From a virus, in the IMG/VR virus record IMGVR_UViG_3300025133_000488, positions 1-27,985 of that record: 27,985 nt of DNA, one strand, 5' to 3'. A program made the position numbers and the translations under genes. Within the stretch, counting starts at the first letter, position 1. Each line of letters starts with the position of its first letter. The notes beneath the pieces were generated by a model, which was given only the letters and a program-made list of their open reading frames with translations, had not been told where the DNA came from and did not search any database. Below are positions 13,191 to 19,890 of this stretch, one piece after another.

Positions 13191-13835
13191 TTATGGTTTC
13201 GTCTGTTTGTGTTCAATGTTTAGTTCAATTTCAACTTCGCGTCGTGCGTCTTCCATTGCAATCATCATTATGTTTTCGTCTATCTCGTCCACTTTACCTA
13301 GACTACACCAGTGTACCATGATGTACCCAATGATTTGTCCATCATCACCACGAACAGGAAGAAAACTAAATGCGACAACTGCATTGGAATGTAATAGGTT
13401 TTTCATGTGACACGAATTCATCTGTTCTGTAATTATGAGTTGCGGGTCATCTTTCATCATCAAGTTCATAGAGTCTACAACCAATGTGAGCAGAATATCC
13501 TTCTTTGTGTTCAACCCACTACCATCCATCTCGGATGCAATTCCTGCTTCTAGTGATTCGTGGGTGAGGGACATCTTCTTCATAGAAATGCCATCAAGGA
13601 AGTAACCAGTATTATGAAACTGGACCAACTGCGCTCTTGCACAATCGGTCTTCAATCTTAATTCAGTAAGAGTTTCATGTATTCTGGTGTGAATTTTCCA
13701 AAATTCATTATTTGGGAAGTTCTTTTTCACAAGATTCCGAGCATGCGACTTTGCAATTTTATAGCCACCCACAATACCACCACCCAAGACAGCGACGATG
13801 ATTCCCGACAATTCAAACCAACTCTCTAGACTCAT
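13191..13835 (-). CDS. Membrane-anchored GAF-like domain protein
   Basis: The 214-residue protein has one N-terminal transmembrane helix (GIIVAVLGGGIVGGYKI, residues 11-27) and a cytoplasmic domain with RAQLVQFHNTGYFLDG near residue 68-83, SLTHES, and a late AFSFLPVRGDDGQIIGYIMV strand pair. This pattern resembles GAF-like sensor domains found in many phages; ligand and output are unknown. The RBS AGGAATTACAT precedes the ATG. It is the first gene of the minus-strand unit that continues into the LNE-repeat genes. No kinase or cyclase motif is present. Confidence 0.65.
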   Translation of the reverse strand: MSLESWFELSGIIVAVLGGGIVGGYKIAKSHARNLVKKNFPNNEFWKIHTRIHETLTELRLKTDCARAQLVQFHNTGYFLDGISMKKMSLTHESLEAGIASEMDGSGLNTKKDILLTLVVDSMNLMMKDDPQLIITEQMNSCHMKNLLHSNAVVAFSFLPVRGDDGQIIGYIMVHWCSLGKVDEIDENIMMIAMEDARREVEIELNIEHKQTKP

Positions 13836-13894
13836 ATGTAATTCCTGATCTTATTATATTTATTTAAAATTACTTTCTTTCATGGTATATATGC

Positions 13895-13923
13895 TTGAAT
13901 TTTACTTGGGTCCGTGATATAGT
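13895..13923 (+). promoter_or_regulatory. Sigma70-type promoter for the 13954 gene
   Basis: TTGAAT (13895-13900) and TATAGT (13918-13923) with a 17-nt spacer, ending 30 nt before the TTG start. It reads a single plus-strand gene placed among minus-strand genes. Confidence 0.65.
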
Positions 13924-13953
13924 GCAGTATACATATATCGTCTGGAGAGTGAA

Positions 13954-14235
13954 TTGCCGAAACGTAAAGAATATCCCATCGTTGAAGTGATATGGATTGA
14001 CGCTGAAGAACACGGCGATGTGGGGTGGAATGATCTGAAAACACAACTAGCACATGCAAAGAAACCATGTCCCGAAATGTACACGGTTGGTTATTGTGTT
14101 TACAGAGACGATGAGCATATCAGTATATTGAGTACAATTGGCTATAAAGAATCTAGTACTCTAGAGAAGATACCATTGGGTTTTGTTGTAAGTGTGAAAG
14201 AACTGCAATCAAAGATTGAACCACCTACTCCATAA
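13954..14235 (+). CDS. Conserved small phage protein, 93 residues
   Basis: Translation probably starts at TTG 13954, which follows GGAG with 6 nt spacing; no ATG fits before the conserved VEVIWIDAEEHGDVGW. Further motifs are CPEMYTVGYCVY, ISILSTIGY and a final IPLGFVVSVKEL. I recognise the pattern (VExxWxDA...VGYxV...IxxIPxGxVxxIxxL) from many phages and some bacteria, with unknown function. The last 27 nt overlap the 3' end of the convergent HNH gene. Confidence 0.75.
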   Translation: MPKRKEYPIVEVIWIDAEEHGDVGWNDLKTQLAHAKKPCPEMYTVGYCVYRDDEHISILSTIGYKESSTLEKIPLGFVVSVKELQSKIEPPTP

Positions 14236-14724
14236 TTCTTTACCAGAAGTATCCAGACCTACCATTTGAAGAGCAAGTCTCTTTGGTTTGGTAGGTTTGT
14301 TTTTTAGTTCCATGTCACATTCCTTGAGAAGTTTGTGTCCCTTCTTACAATTGCAGGTTGGACATGCAGTGACAAGATTTGTCCATTGTGTTCCACCACC
14401 CTTTGATTGTGGATAAACGTGATCTATTGTGAGTTTCTTGGGATTCTTTGACACGAACCCACAATACTGACATGTCCAGTTGTCTCGTTTGAAGATGTTT
14501 CTTCTTGTGGGCGAGTGGTCCTCGTAAGGTAAATACACAAAACGAACAAGGACGATTGCAGCGGGTATCTTGTACTCACCGCGAACCGTCCTAATGGAAT
14601 AAGTTTTATTGTAGTTATATGGTTTCGTTGCTTTCCCTGCGGAGAGCAACTTAACAGCCTTCTTCCAGTCTATGACTTTTAGGATTTCTTCGCTGGAATT
14701 GAGTAGAAGTACGTCTCTGCTCAT
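14209..14724 (-). CDS. HNH endonuclease with zinc ribbon
   Basis: The 171-residue protein has an N-terminal domain common to HNH proteins (MSRDVLLLNSSEEIL...W..A), then C85-x2-C88, the catalytic LTIDHVYPQ with D101-H102, N116 in WTNLVTACPTCN, C121-x2-C124 and H130. These give an HNH metal site and a structural zinc knuckle. It cuts DNA, as a free-standing homing nuclease or in genome processing; no intron or intein is visible nearby. The ribosome site is weak (GAGAA). It is the last gene of the minus unit 15771-14209. Confidence 0.88.
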   Translation of the reverse strand: MSRDVLLLNSSEEILKVIDWKKAVKLLSAGKATKPYNYNKTYSIRTVRGEYKIPAAIVLVRFVYLPYEDHSPTRRNIFKRDNWTCQYCGFVSKNPKKLTIDHVYPQSKGGGTQWTNLVTACPTCNCKKGHKLLKECDMELKNKPTKPKRLALQMVGLDTSGKELWSRWFNL

Positions 14725-14744
14725 GTGGCATTTCTCATGTATTA

Positions 14745-14942
14745 CTATCTCTTTCTATTAGTTTCCTGATAACGACGAAAAGCAGCAGCAATTTCCCTTG
14801 TGTTTGCTGCTCCCCTGGGATTTAGTTTTAATTGCTTTTTTAATTGCTTTTTTATGACAGCATGATTAAACTTAATAGGATCATCATGCTGTCTAATTAG
14901 CCGAAGCAATGGACCTTCTGTTAAGTGTTTATATGATGTCAT
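14745..14942 (-). CDS. Small basic protein with possible capsid-targeting leader, 65 residues
   Basis: The start MTSYKHLTE resembles the T4 leader in length, the Tyr at position 4 and a closing LTE. The remainder is strongly basic (IKKQLKKQLKLNPRGAANTR) and ends NRKR, as expected of a DNA-associated internal protein. The gene abuts the next upstream gene (stop and start share base 14942). No family is recognised; internal virion protein is a hypothesis. Confidence 0.6.
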   Translation of the reverse strand: MTSYKHLTEGPLLRLIRQHDDPIKFNHAVIKKQLKKQLKLNPRGAANTREIAAAFRRYQETNRKR

Positions 14943-15340
14943 TATGATGTCTTTATGCCGTTTTCACTTGTTTTTGCAATCATCAATTTACGAATTCTTT
15001 CCGACTCTGATTTTCTCATACGGGGTAAGAGTTTCTTGGCAAGTTTTGATATTGCATTTTTCTTTTTATCCAATGCTTTTGAGACAGTTTGTTTTTGTCC
15101 CAAACTCATTTGTGAATATGGCGTATCACCAAACAACTTTTTAATGAGTTTATTTCGTGCTGACTTGCTAGCCTTCGCTTTAAGTTGGTCGCCAGTCTTT
15201 ATTCTCATTTGCTTTCTTTTACGAGTGTTGGCTCTTCTTTTTGCAGTTCTTCTAGCAGCACGAGCCATTTTACGGCGAGTATCCATAGATATCGCTTCAT
15301 TCAAAAGCATAGTTATAAGATATTCCCTAGTTTCGTTCAT
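14942..15340 (-). CDS. Highly basic conserved T4-like phage protein with LNE leader, 132 residues
   Basis: The first 15 residues (MNETREYLITMLLNE) end in LNE followed by AIS, a likely prohead-protease site. The rest is very basic: RRKMARAARRTAKRRANTRK at about 22-41, then YSQMSLGQKQTVSKAL and KLAKKLLPRMRKSE. I know this layout (Lys/Arg cluster, YxxLS..K, I..IAKRLLPxVRK) from many T4-like marine phages, without function. Charge and leader suggest a DNA-condensing prohead core or internal protein. It overlaps the acidic upstream gene by 4 nt, so a basic and an acidic protein are made together. Confidence 0.75.
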   Translation of the reverse strand: MNETREYLITMLLNEAISMDTRRKMARAARRTAKRRANTRKRKQMRIKTGDQLKAKASKSARNKLIKKLFGDTPYSQMSLGQKQTVSKALDKKKNAISKLAKKLLPRMRKSESERIRKLMIAKTSENGIKTS

Positions 15341-15771
15341 TCATCTGAAAAATATAAATCAAACGCTTCACAAACCAATGCAAGTTGATCGAATGCTTCT
15401 TCAATTTCTTCTTTTTGCACATCCTCATTAAGCGAATCGGCAAAATACGAGTTGAGGTACTCATCAACAACTGGTTCTAACTCTTCATCGCCAGTTTCAG
15501 CATACTCTAAAACACATGCATATACTTCCTTATATGCATTGACACACTCCACTACTGATTCATTAATGTCCTCTTCGCTTGAAGATTCGTTCAACGAATC
15601 GCCCACATATAAATCAATATGTTCAAACACGAAATCCTCAAGATTATTTATGTCGATCTCTTCTTTAGTCTCTTTAGTCTCTTTAGTCTCTTTAGTCTCC
15701 CATAGATTCTGGGGGTTCTTAGAGACTTCTTCTAATCCTTGAAGATGCATTAAAAAATCATTTTTATTCAT
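15337..15771 (-). CDS. Acidic protein with two LNE-type repeats and KET repeat, 144 residues
   Basis: Residues 24-36 are a TKE-type tripeptide repeat encoded by four 9-bp units. Two copies of the roughly 40-residue domain follow: IDLYVGDSLNESSSEEDI and YLNSYFADSLNEDVQKEEI, each continued by a helical acidic part. They match the domain of the paralogues at 12498-13155. LNES and LNED may be prohead-protease sites. Acidic, helical and cleavable proteins occur in T4 prohead cores, but the role here is inferred. It is the first gene of the operon, with AAAGGA and a good promoter upstream. Confidence 0.7.
   Translation of the reverse strand: MNKNDFLMHLQGLEEVSKNPQNLWETKETKETKETKEEIDINNLEDFVFEHIDLYVGDSLNESSSEEDINESVVECVNAYKEVYACVLEYAETGDEELEPVVDEYLNSYFADSLNEDVQKEEIEEAFDQLALVCEAFDLYFSDE
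15663..15698. repeat. Four perfect 9-bp tandem repeats (CTTTAGTCT)
   Basis: Four head-to-tail copies inside the acidic 144-residue gene encode alternating Lys-Glu-Thr on the minus strand. The unit is a multiple of three, so copy-number change would lengthen the linker without frameshift. Confidence 0.85.
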
Positions 15772-15795
15772 GGTTATGGTTCCTTTGTTGCTATT

Positions 15796-15823
15796 ATTAT
15801 ATATAATAGTGATTATTTGTAAA
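15796..15823 (-). promoter_or_regulatory. Sigma70-type promoter for the minus unit 15771-14209
   Basis: Minus strand TTTACA (15823-15818) and TATAAT (15801-15796) with a 16-nt spacer, 24 nt before the ATG at 15771. It overlaps the ribosome site of the divergent FmdB-like gene. The overlapping palindrome TATATA also offers a plus-strand TATAAT at 15802-15807. Confidence 0.7.
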
Positions 15824-15833
15824 GGATATTATT

Positions 15834-16115
15834 ATGCCGAGTTATGATTTCAAGTGTGAAAAATGTGAATATCATTTTGAGGAATTTCTGCCTATGAGCA
15901 ATTCCCAATCTCCCTGCAAGAAGCCATGTCCCAAATGTAGTGAAAATGCCGTATATAAAGTATTTTCCACTTCTGCCCAAGGGGTGGACATGACCAAAAC
16001 AGCAGGTTCCGATTTTAAACAATTAACTGAAGGTATGAAGCGTGGACTGCCCAAAAGATTCCATGAAAATTTGGACAGAGCGTCAAGTGGCACCTTCGGC
16101 AAAATGTCTAGTTGA
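15834..16115 (+). CDS. FmdB-like zinc-ribbon protein
   Basis: The 93-residue protein starts MPSYDFKCEKCEY with C8/C11 and has C32/C35 in PCPKCSEN, the CxxC pair of FmdB/CxxC_CxxC_SSSS zinc ribbons; PSYDFKCEKC and a following aromatic plus acidic segment are typical. FmdB was named for a regulator of formamidase/amidase genes, but phage members have no proven role. The C-terminal part (SDFKQLTEGMKRGLPKRF) is longer than the ribbon alone and would be mostly helical. AAAGGA precedes the ATG. The stop overlaps the convergent gene by 8 nt. Confidence 0.8.
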   Translation: MPSYDFKCEKCEYHFEEFLPMSNSQSPCKKPCPKCSENAVYKVFSTSAQGVDMTKTAGSDFKQLTEGMKRGLPKRFHENLDRASSGTFGKMSS

Positions 16116-16344
16116 GTTTATATCCAGTAGCACCACTTACATAGGTATGAATCTCTACTGGCACAATGGTCATATCATTAGCAGGAACATCAATAACCAT
16201 CGATGCCGTCCCGCCCGATTGTGAATATGTGTACAATGCTACTGAGATTGCTGCTCCTGTTGTGTTTGAGAGCAAAATGCCTTTATTTGGACCCAACACA
16301 GAACCTGTTGAAACTGGAGTTGATTTCTGATAAAAATTTGACAT
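16108..16344 (-). CDS. Small beta-rich protein behind a late promoter, 78 residues
   Basis: The start MSNFYQKSTPV is set by AGGAAA before ATG 16344; upstream codons in the open frame are dropped. The sequence is rich in Ser, Thr, Gly and Val with alternating hydrophobic residues (AAISVALYTYSQSGGTASMV, then IVPVEIHTYV), like small decoration or tail-associated proteins of phages. The late box TATAAATA at 16375-16382 lies 30 nt upstream of the start, the normal distance for a leader with a ribosome site, which supports late, structural expression. No family is recognised. Confidence 0.65.
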   Translation of the reverse strand: MSNFYQKSTPVSTGSVLGPNKGILLSNTTGAAISVALYTYSQSGGTASMVIDVPANDMTIVPVEIHTYVSGATGYKLN

Positions 16345-16374
16345 AGTGATTTTCCTATATATTGTAGTCATTAC

Positions 16375-16382
16375 TATTTATA
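16375..16382 (-). promoter_or_regulatory. T4-type late promoter box TATAAATA
   Basis: Exact late box on the minus strand 30 nt before ATG 16344, with AGGAAA between. This is the best-placed late promoter of the window. It lies within the leader of the plus-strand gene at 16397. Confidence 0.7.
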
Positions 16383-16396
16383 TCAAAGGATTATTC

Positions 16397-17023
16397 ATGC
16401 CGACAGAATTACAAGAAATATCAAGTGCAATTAAGTCAGCAGTTCATACTGCCGCAGCAACAGGGCGAAAGTTTGCTAATAAACCAGGAACTGGAAGTAT
16501 AACCAAAATGTCTCTGGATAAACTTTCTGATAAAATTTCTAATAGACTTTCTGATGTCAAGCGATCAACAAACAACGCCAGGCGAACTGCTTCTGCTATC
16601 TCGCAACGTGTCGCTAAATCTAGACCCGTGCGAAGATTTAATGTCCGTCTAAAACAAGACATAAAACGATTACGAGGAAAGAAAACTGGTTATGATGCTA
16701 ACGTAGCAGCAAAGGCCGCTTCCGCACCAACAACTCCTAAGAAAGCCTCGGCAACAACTCCTAAGAAAGCCTCGGCAACAACTCCTAAGAAAGCCTCGGC
16801 AACAACATCAGGAGCGGTTAAAGCAGCAAGTAAAGTAGCAAGTAAAGCAGCAAGACGCATACCGGGTTCCAACGTGGGCAAACCGGACTTGGGTGACATG
16901 ACAAGAAATGCACTGAGGAAGCATGGCGGAATAGAAGGAATTAAGAACAAATTTGGCACCAAACGGGCCGCTGAGTTTCAGAGACTCATCAACGCACAGA
17001 GACGCCGGAGACGCAATCAATGA
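16397..17023 (+). CDS. Histone H1-like basic protein with TTPKKASA repeats
   Basis: The 208-residue protein starts MPTELQEIS after AAAGGA. It is dominated by Lys, Arg, Ala, Ser and Thr. The N-terminal half holds amphipathic helices with many Arg/Lys, three perfect TTPKKASA repeats follow at about residues 111-135, then GAVKAASKVASKAARR and an Arg-rich end (QRRRRRNQ). Repeated PKKA-type motifs characterise histone H1 and bacterial H1-like tails that compact DNA. DNA condensation in the head or on replicating genomes is likely but inferred. Its stop overlaps the next start (ATGA). Alternative: scaffold-associated basic protein. Confidence 0.7.
   Translation: MPTELQEISSAIKSAVHTAAATGRKFANKPGTGSITKMSLDKLSDKISNRLSDVKRSTNNARRTASAISQRVAKSRPVRRFNVRLKQDIKRLRGKKTGYDANVAAKAASAPTTPKKASATTPKKASATTPKKASATTSGAVKAASKVASKAARRIPGSNVGKPDLGDMTRNALRKHGGIEGIKNKFGTKRAAEFQRLINAQRRRRRNQ
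16730..16801. repeat. Three perfect 24-bp tandem repeats encoding TTPKKASA
   Basis: Copies lie at 16730-16753, 16754-16777 and 16778-16801, identical at every base including third positions, and a partial fourth begins after. Perfect identity suggests recent slippage or unequal exchange. Confidence 0.9.
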
Positions 17024-17382
17024 CTGACATAAACCCTAATGATTATGAAGATTTTGACTTTGGTTTTACTAGCGTAGACGAAGACGAACTAAATAACTTG
17101 TTGACTGGTGATACAACAACACCAGATGAAATACTAGCAATCAAAGAAAAATTGGATATGATACTTGAAATCAATTCTACCTGCGAAGGCGCGGGAGCAG
17201 TCAAGCAACAATATGATGAACTGGTAACGGTTAAAATGGAAGAAATTGAAAAGATTGTCCTCCCACTACTGGTTAATTTGAAAAAGAATAAAGGCAAGGA
17301 TTACCTTTATTGGCCTGGCGCACAAAGAGAATCGCAATGTGAACTTCAAATACAAAAATTACTCAACGTGACCAGGGGATAG
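17020..17382 (+). CDS. Conserved T4-like phage protein (FGFTxVDEDEL family), 120 residues
   Basis: The N-terminus DFDFGFTSVDEDELNNLL, a helical acidic middle and a C-terminal YLYWPGAQRESQCE...LLNVTRG match a family I know from T4-like cyanophages and related marine phages (YIYWPxR...ITxxTRG). No function is established. It overlaps the H1-like gene by 4 nt (ATGA) and is followed by a strong promoter for the exonuclease, so it ends a transcription unit unless read through. The protein is acidic, in contrast to its coupled basic neighbour. Confidence 0.75.
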   Translation: MTDINPNDYEDFDFGFTSVDEDELNNLLTGDTTTPDEILAIKEKLDMILEINSTCEGAGAVKQQYDELVTVKMEEIEKIVLPLLVNLKKNKGKDYLYWPGAQRESQCELQIQKLLNVTRG

Positions 17383-17410
17383 TTGACATTGACAAATAAT
17401 TGTATATAAT
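17383..17410 (+). promoter_or_regulatory. Consensus sigma70-type promoter for the exonuclease gene
   Basis: TTGACA (17383-17388) and TATAAT (17405-17410) are perfect matches with a 16-nt spacer. A second TTGACA at 17389-17394 is too close to serve. The start ATG 17433 is 22 nt downstream, preceded by AAGGTG. Confidence 0.8.
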
Positions 17411-17432
17411 GAATGTAAATAAGGTGTATAGT

Positions 17433-18113
17433 ATGGAAAAACAAAAGCAATTTACGCATAGAGAAAAAGAATGGAATTTGGAAGAGATGTCGGCAACGAC
17501 TAATACCGGAATCCGCTTATACAATTCCCCAATCGGCAATCTTCCAAGTGTCACGACTGTAACCGGATGGAAGAAGAAGGATTTCTTTGCTGAGTGGAGA
17601 AAAAACAATCCAAAAGAATCCAAGAGAGTGTGTGACCGAGGAAATGTAATTCACGACACTATAGAGCATTATCTCAACAATGAAAATGTTGATGTGGAAT
17701 CTATACCGAAACTTGAGGCGGAAATGTTTACGAACGCTCTTTCTGAACTGAACAGAATAGACAACATATATGAATTGGAAACGTCTCTGTGGTCTGAACT
17801 TCTTGGTCTTGCTGGTCGTGTTGATTGTATCGCTGAGTTTGATGGTAAACTATCCGTGATAGACTTCAAGGGAAGTACCAAAAAGAAATCAAAGAAATAC
17901 ATTAGTAACTATTTTCTTCAAGCGACTGCATATGCTATTATGTTTCAAGAAAGAACCGGTATTGAAATTGACAATATTGTGATTCTTGTAACATGCGAGG
18001 GTGGTCCGGTTCAGGTTTTTGAAGAAGAACCCAAACGATATATAAAATTGTTACACCACACAATAAAAGAGTACCGCAATGAAAATGAAATGCCTCAGCA
18101 CCTTCCTGTCTGA
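17433..18113 (+). CDS. PD-(D/E)XK exonuclease, RecB/MGME1-like
   Basis: The 226-residue protein has the RecB-type nuclease layout: H74 in DRGNVIHDTIE, E117 in ELETSLW, LAGRVDCIAEFDGKL with D131, then VIDFKGS with D144 and K146, and the helix YFLQATAYAIMF with Q163. The first part (LPSVTTVTGWKKK) is typical of MGME1-like phage exonucleases. It should digest single-stranded or duplex DNA ends using two metal ions, in recombination or replication. The start at 17433 follows AAGGTG; the open frame begins earlier but overlaps the promoter. Its last 29 nt overlap the ligase-like gene. Confidence 0.88.
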   Translation: MEKQKQFTHREKEWNLEEMSATTNTGIRLYNSPIGNLPSVTTVTGWKKKDFFAEWRKNNPKESKRVCDRGNVIHDTIEHYLNNENVDVESIPKLEAEMFTNALSELNRIDNIYELETSLWSELLGLAGRVDCIAEFDGKLSVIDFKGSTKKKSKKYISNYFLQATAYAIMFQERTGIEIDNIVILVTCEGGPVQVFEEEPKRYIKLLHHTIKEYRNENEMPQHLPV

Positions 18114-19272
18114 ATCTAAAAATACACACCTAGAACATATTGAAGATTCTATCTTCATGAGTTCAGATGAAGTGAAAGATTCTATTCGTTTCCTGACTTC
18201 ATTGCGAAACATGCTCGGGGGACATTCATCAAAAGGTATTGGTCTTACCGTCAAGTGGGATGGCGCACCCGCAATCATTTGTGGGAAGGATCCAGAAAAT
18301 GGTAAGTTTTTTGTTGGAACAAAAAGTGTATTTAACAAAACTCCCAAAATCAATTACACCAATGCAGACATTAACAAAAATCATAGTGGTGGATTAGCAG
18401 ATAAACTTAAAATTGCACTAAAGCATTTATCTAAATTAGAAATCACCGGCGTTCTTCAAGGTGATTTAATGTTCACTGAGGGCGATTTCGTCTCAAAAGA
18501 AATTGATGGTGAACAATTCATCACTTTCACCCCAAATACAATTACATATGCTGTGTCAGAAAATAGTTTATTGAGCAGCAAACTTAAGCGAGCAAAGATG
18601 GGGATTGTATTCCACACAGAATATAAAGGCAGAACCATTCAAACAATGAGAGCATCCTTCGGTCCCAAACTACGACTTAAGAAAAGCAATGATGTTTGGT
18701 ATGATGATTCGTCGTTTAAGGACTTTTCTGGAGTCAATTTATCTTCATCGGATATAAATAAATTTGATGCATCGTTAACAAATGCAACATCTCTCATCAA
18801 ACGTGTGGGTCGCTTCTTGGATTCCATTGAACCTAATGTCCAGTCTCTTCTTAAAATATACATCAATTCCAAAGTGCGAGTAGGCACGCTAGAGGTTTCA
18901 CATAATGATTTTGTGAAATATGTCAATGGTGTGTATGAGGGAAAGATTGATAAGTTGGGAAGTGATGCAGGAAAGTCTCGAAAGAAGAAAGAATTAGATT
19001 CTATCGTCTCAACGTTGAATTCACAATCTTCGAAATATGACGATATGTTTGATTTATTTGGGGAACTTTTAGTGTTAAAAAACATTATTGTTAGTCAACT
19101 CAATAAAATCAAGGGCAAAATGAAAACTTTCGTAAAGACAGACTCTGGATATAAAATCACTGCCCCTGAAGGATTTGTAAGTATTGACCAAAAATCCGAC
19201 AAAGCATTTAAGTTGGTTGACAGACTTGAATTTTCAAAAAACAACTTTACCGTTGCAAAAAATTGGGATTAA
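18085..19272 (+). CDS. Ligase-fold nucleotidyltransferase-like protein (DUF6267-like) with capsid-targeting leader
   Basis: The start MKCLSTFLSE is a ten-residue leader with F7, L8 and E10 like T4 MKTYQEFIAE; ATG 18079 is the alternative. Then THLEHIEDSIF and LRNMLGGHSSKG lead to VKWDGAPAIICG, in which K57-W-D-G60 matches the nucleotide-binding KxDG motif of ATP-dependent DNA/RNA ligases. LQGDLMF at 124-130 and GIVFHTEYKG near 173 sit where motifs III and IV fall, though Glu of these motifs is replaced. I know this family from T4-like marine phages (DUF6267); activity is unproven. Fold assignment fairly good, ligase activity uncertain. 395 residues. Confidence 0.75.
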   Translation: MKCLSTFLSESKNTHLEHIEDSIFMSSDEVKDSIRFLTSLRNMLGGHSSKGIGLTVKWDGAPAIICGKDPENGKFFVGTKSVFNKTPKINYTNADINKNHSGGLADKLKIALKHLSKLEITGVLQGDLMFTEGDFVSKEIDGEQFITFTPNTITYAVSENSLLSSKLKRAKMGIVFHTEYKGRTIQTMRASFGPKLRLKKSNDVWYDDSSFKDFSGVNLSSSDINKFDASLTNATSLIKRVGRFLDSIEPNVQSLLKIYINSKVRVGTLEVSHNDFVKYVNGVYEGKIDKLGSDAGKSRKKKELDSIVSTLNSQSSKYDDMFDLFGELLVLKNIIVSQLNKIKGKMKTFVKTDSGYKITAPEGFVSIDQKSDKAFKLVDRLEFSKNNFTVAKNWD

Positions 19273-19273
19273 A

Positions 19274-19612
19274 ATGCTAAATAGAGATGATGTAAACCGG
19301 AAGAACACTCGGACTTGGGTAAAAATTAACGAAGATTCAAAGAAAAAACATTATCAGAAAATATTTTTAGATAAATATGGTGGATGCTTTAAAAAAGTGA
19401 ATAGAGGACTTATATGGGAAGAGGTTGTTAATAACTCCCAGACGAAGGAAAAGACGATATATCGCTTATTCTTTCCAGATGGTAAAGAAGAAGTGGTCGA
19501 TAATGTCACAAAATTCTGTAGGAAAAACAACCTAAACAAATCAGCCCTCTATGCAGTTTTGAGAGGCGAACGTAAACACCATAAAGGATTCACAATCCAA
19601 AAGGAGGATTAG
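19274..19612 (+). CDS. NUMOD-like DNA-binding protein, probable homing-endonuclease remnant
   Basis: The 112-residue protein starts MLNRDDVNRK just 1 nt after the ligase-like stop, without a clear ribosome site. The C-terminal third, FFPDGKEEVVDNVTKFCRKN followed by LNKSALYAVLRGERKHHKGF, is a NUMOD1-type module, the DNA-binding repeat attached to HNH and GIY-YIG homing nucleases. No catalytic HNH or GIY-YIG motif remains in the N-terminal part. It may be a remnant of a homing nuclease or a free DNA-binding protein. Its stop is followed 2 nt later by the 38-residue membrane gene. Confidence 0.65.
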   Translation: MLNRDDVNRKNTRTWVKINEDSKKKHYQKIFLDKYGGCFKKVNRGLIWEEVVNNSQTKEKTIYRLFFPDGKEEVVDNVTKFCRKNNLNKSALYAVLRGERKHHKGFTIQKED

Positions 19613-19614
19613 CC

Positions 19615-19731
19615 ATGTTTTCAAGTATTTTAGGAACCGTATTTTACAGCATTGTACTTTTCATTGCAGGAACCGTTGTAGGCAGACCCCTCTGGACTTG
19701 GGCAACTAAATCTCTCCCGTGGAATAAATAA
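19615..19731 (+). CDS. Small membrane protein, 38 residues
   Basis: AAAGGAGG, the strongest ribosome site of this strand, lies 7 nt before ATG 19615. The product is one hydrophobic helix (ILGTVFYSIVLFIAGTVVG) and a Trp-containing, weakly basic tail (PLWTWATKSLPWNK). One membrane-spanning segment with C-terminus probably in the cytoplasm. No family is recognised. It is the last gene before the structured gap at 19734-19890. Confidence 0.7.
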   Translation: MFSSILGTVFYSIVLFIAGTVVGRPLWTWATKSLPWNK

Positions 19732-19733
19732 AA

Positions 19734-19860
19734 CACTGATCAACCGCTACGGCTAATCAGTGTGGTAGGATAACGCGGAGGAGGTGTCCAATATCCCGTT
19801 TTTTAAAATAAAACGTCTCGAAGCGAGGCGACCCACTGTTAGTTGTGGGCGGTAAATAAG
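19734..19860 (+). ncRNA. Structured non-coding region, possible small RNA or 3'-UTR element
   Basis: Three stems precede the terminator: CACTGAT/ATCAGTG (19734-19740 with 19756-19762), CGTCTCG/CGAGGCG with one G-U pair and a 3-nt loop (19814-19820 with 19824-19830), and CCCAC/GTGGG nearby (19831-19848). No open reading frame with a ribosome site is present. Ending with a strong terminator, the stretch could be a processed RNA. It does not match tRNA or a riboswitch I know. Confidence 0.4.
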
Positions 19861-19890
19861 GCAGAGAGATTAATAGTCTCTCTGCTTTTT
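19861..19890 (+). terminator. Rho-independent terminator before the 1109-residue gene
   Basis: GCAGAGAGA (19861-19869) and TCTCTCTGC (19877-19885) form a perfect 9-bp stem with a 7-nt loop, followed by five T. It ends only 24 nt before ATG 19914, so that gene needs read-through or its own promoter; a TATATAAAA sequence at 19892-19900 is near the late box. Confidence 0.85.

Noticed and set aside
14209-14724. HNH gene as evidence of an intron or intein
   Set aside because: Neighbouring genes are not interrupted and no splice or intein block motifs were seen.
14955-15431. Plus-strand open frame of 158 codons, hydrophobic
   Set aside because: It is antisense to the basic gene 14942-15340; Lys/Arg codons read backwards give Phe/Leu-rich shadows.
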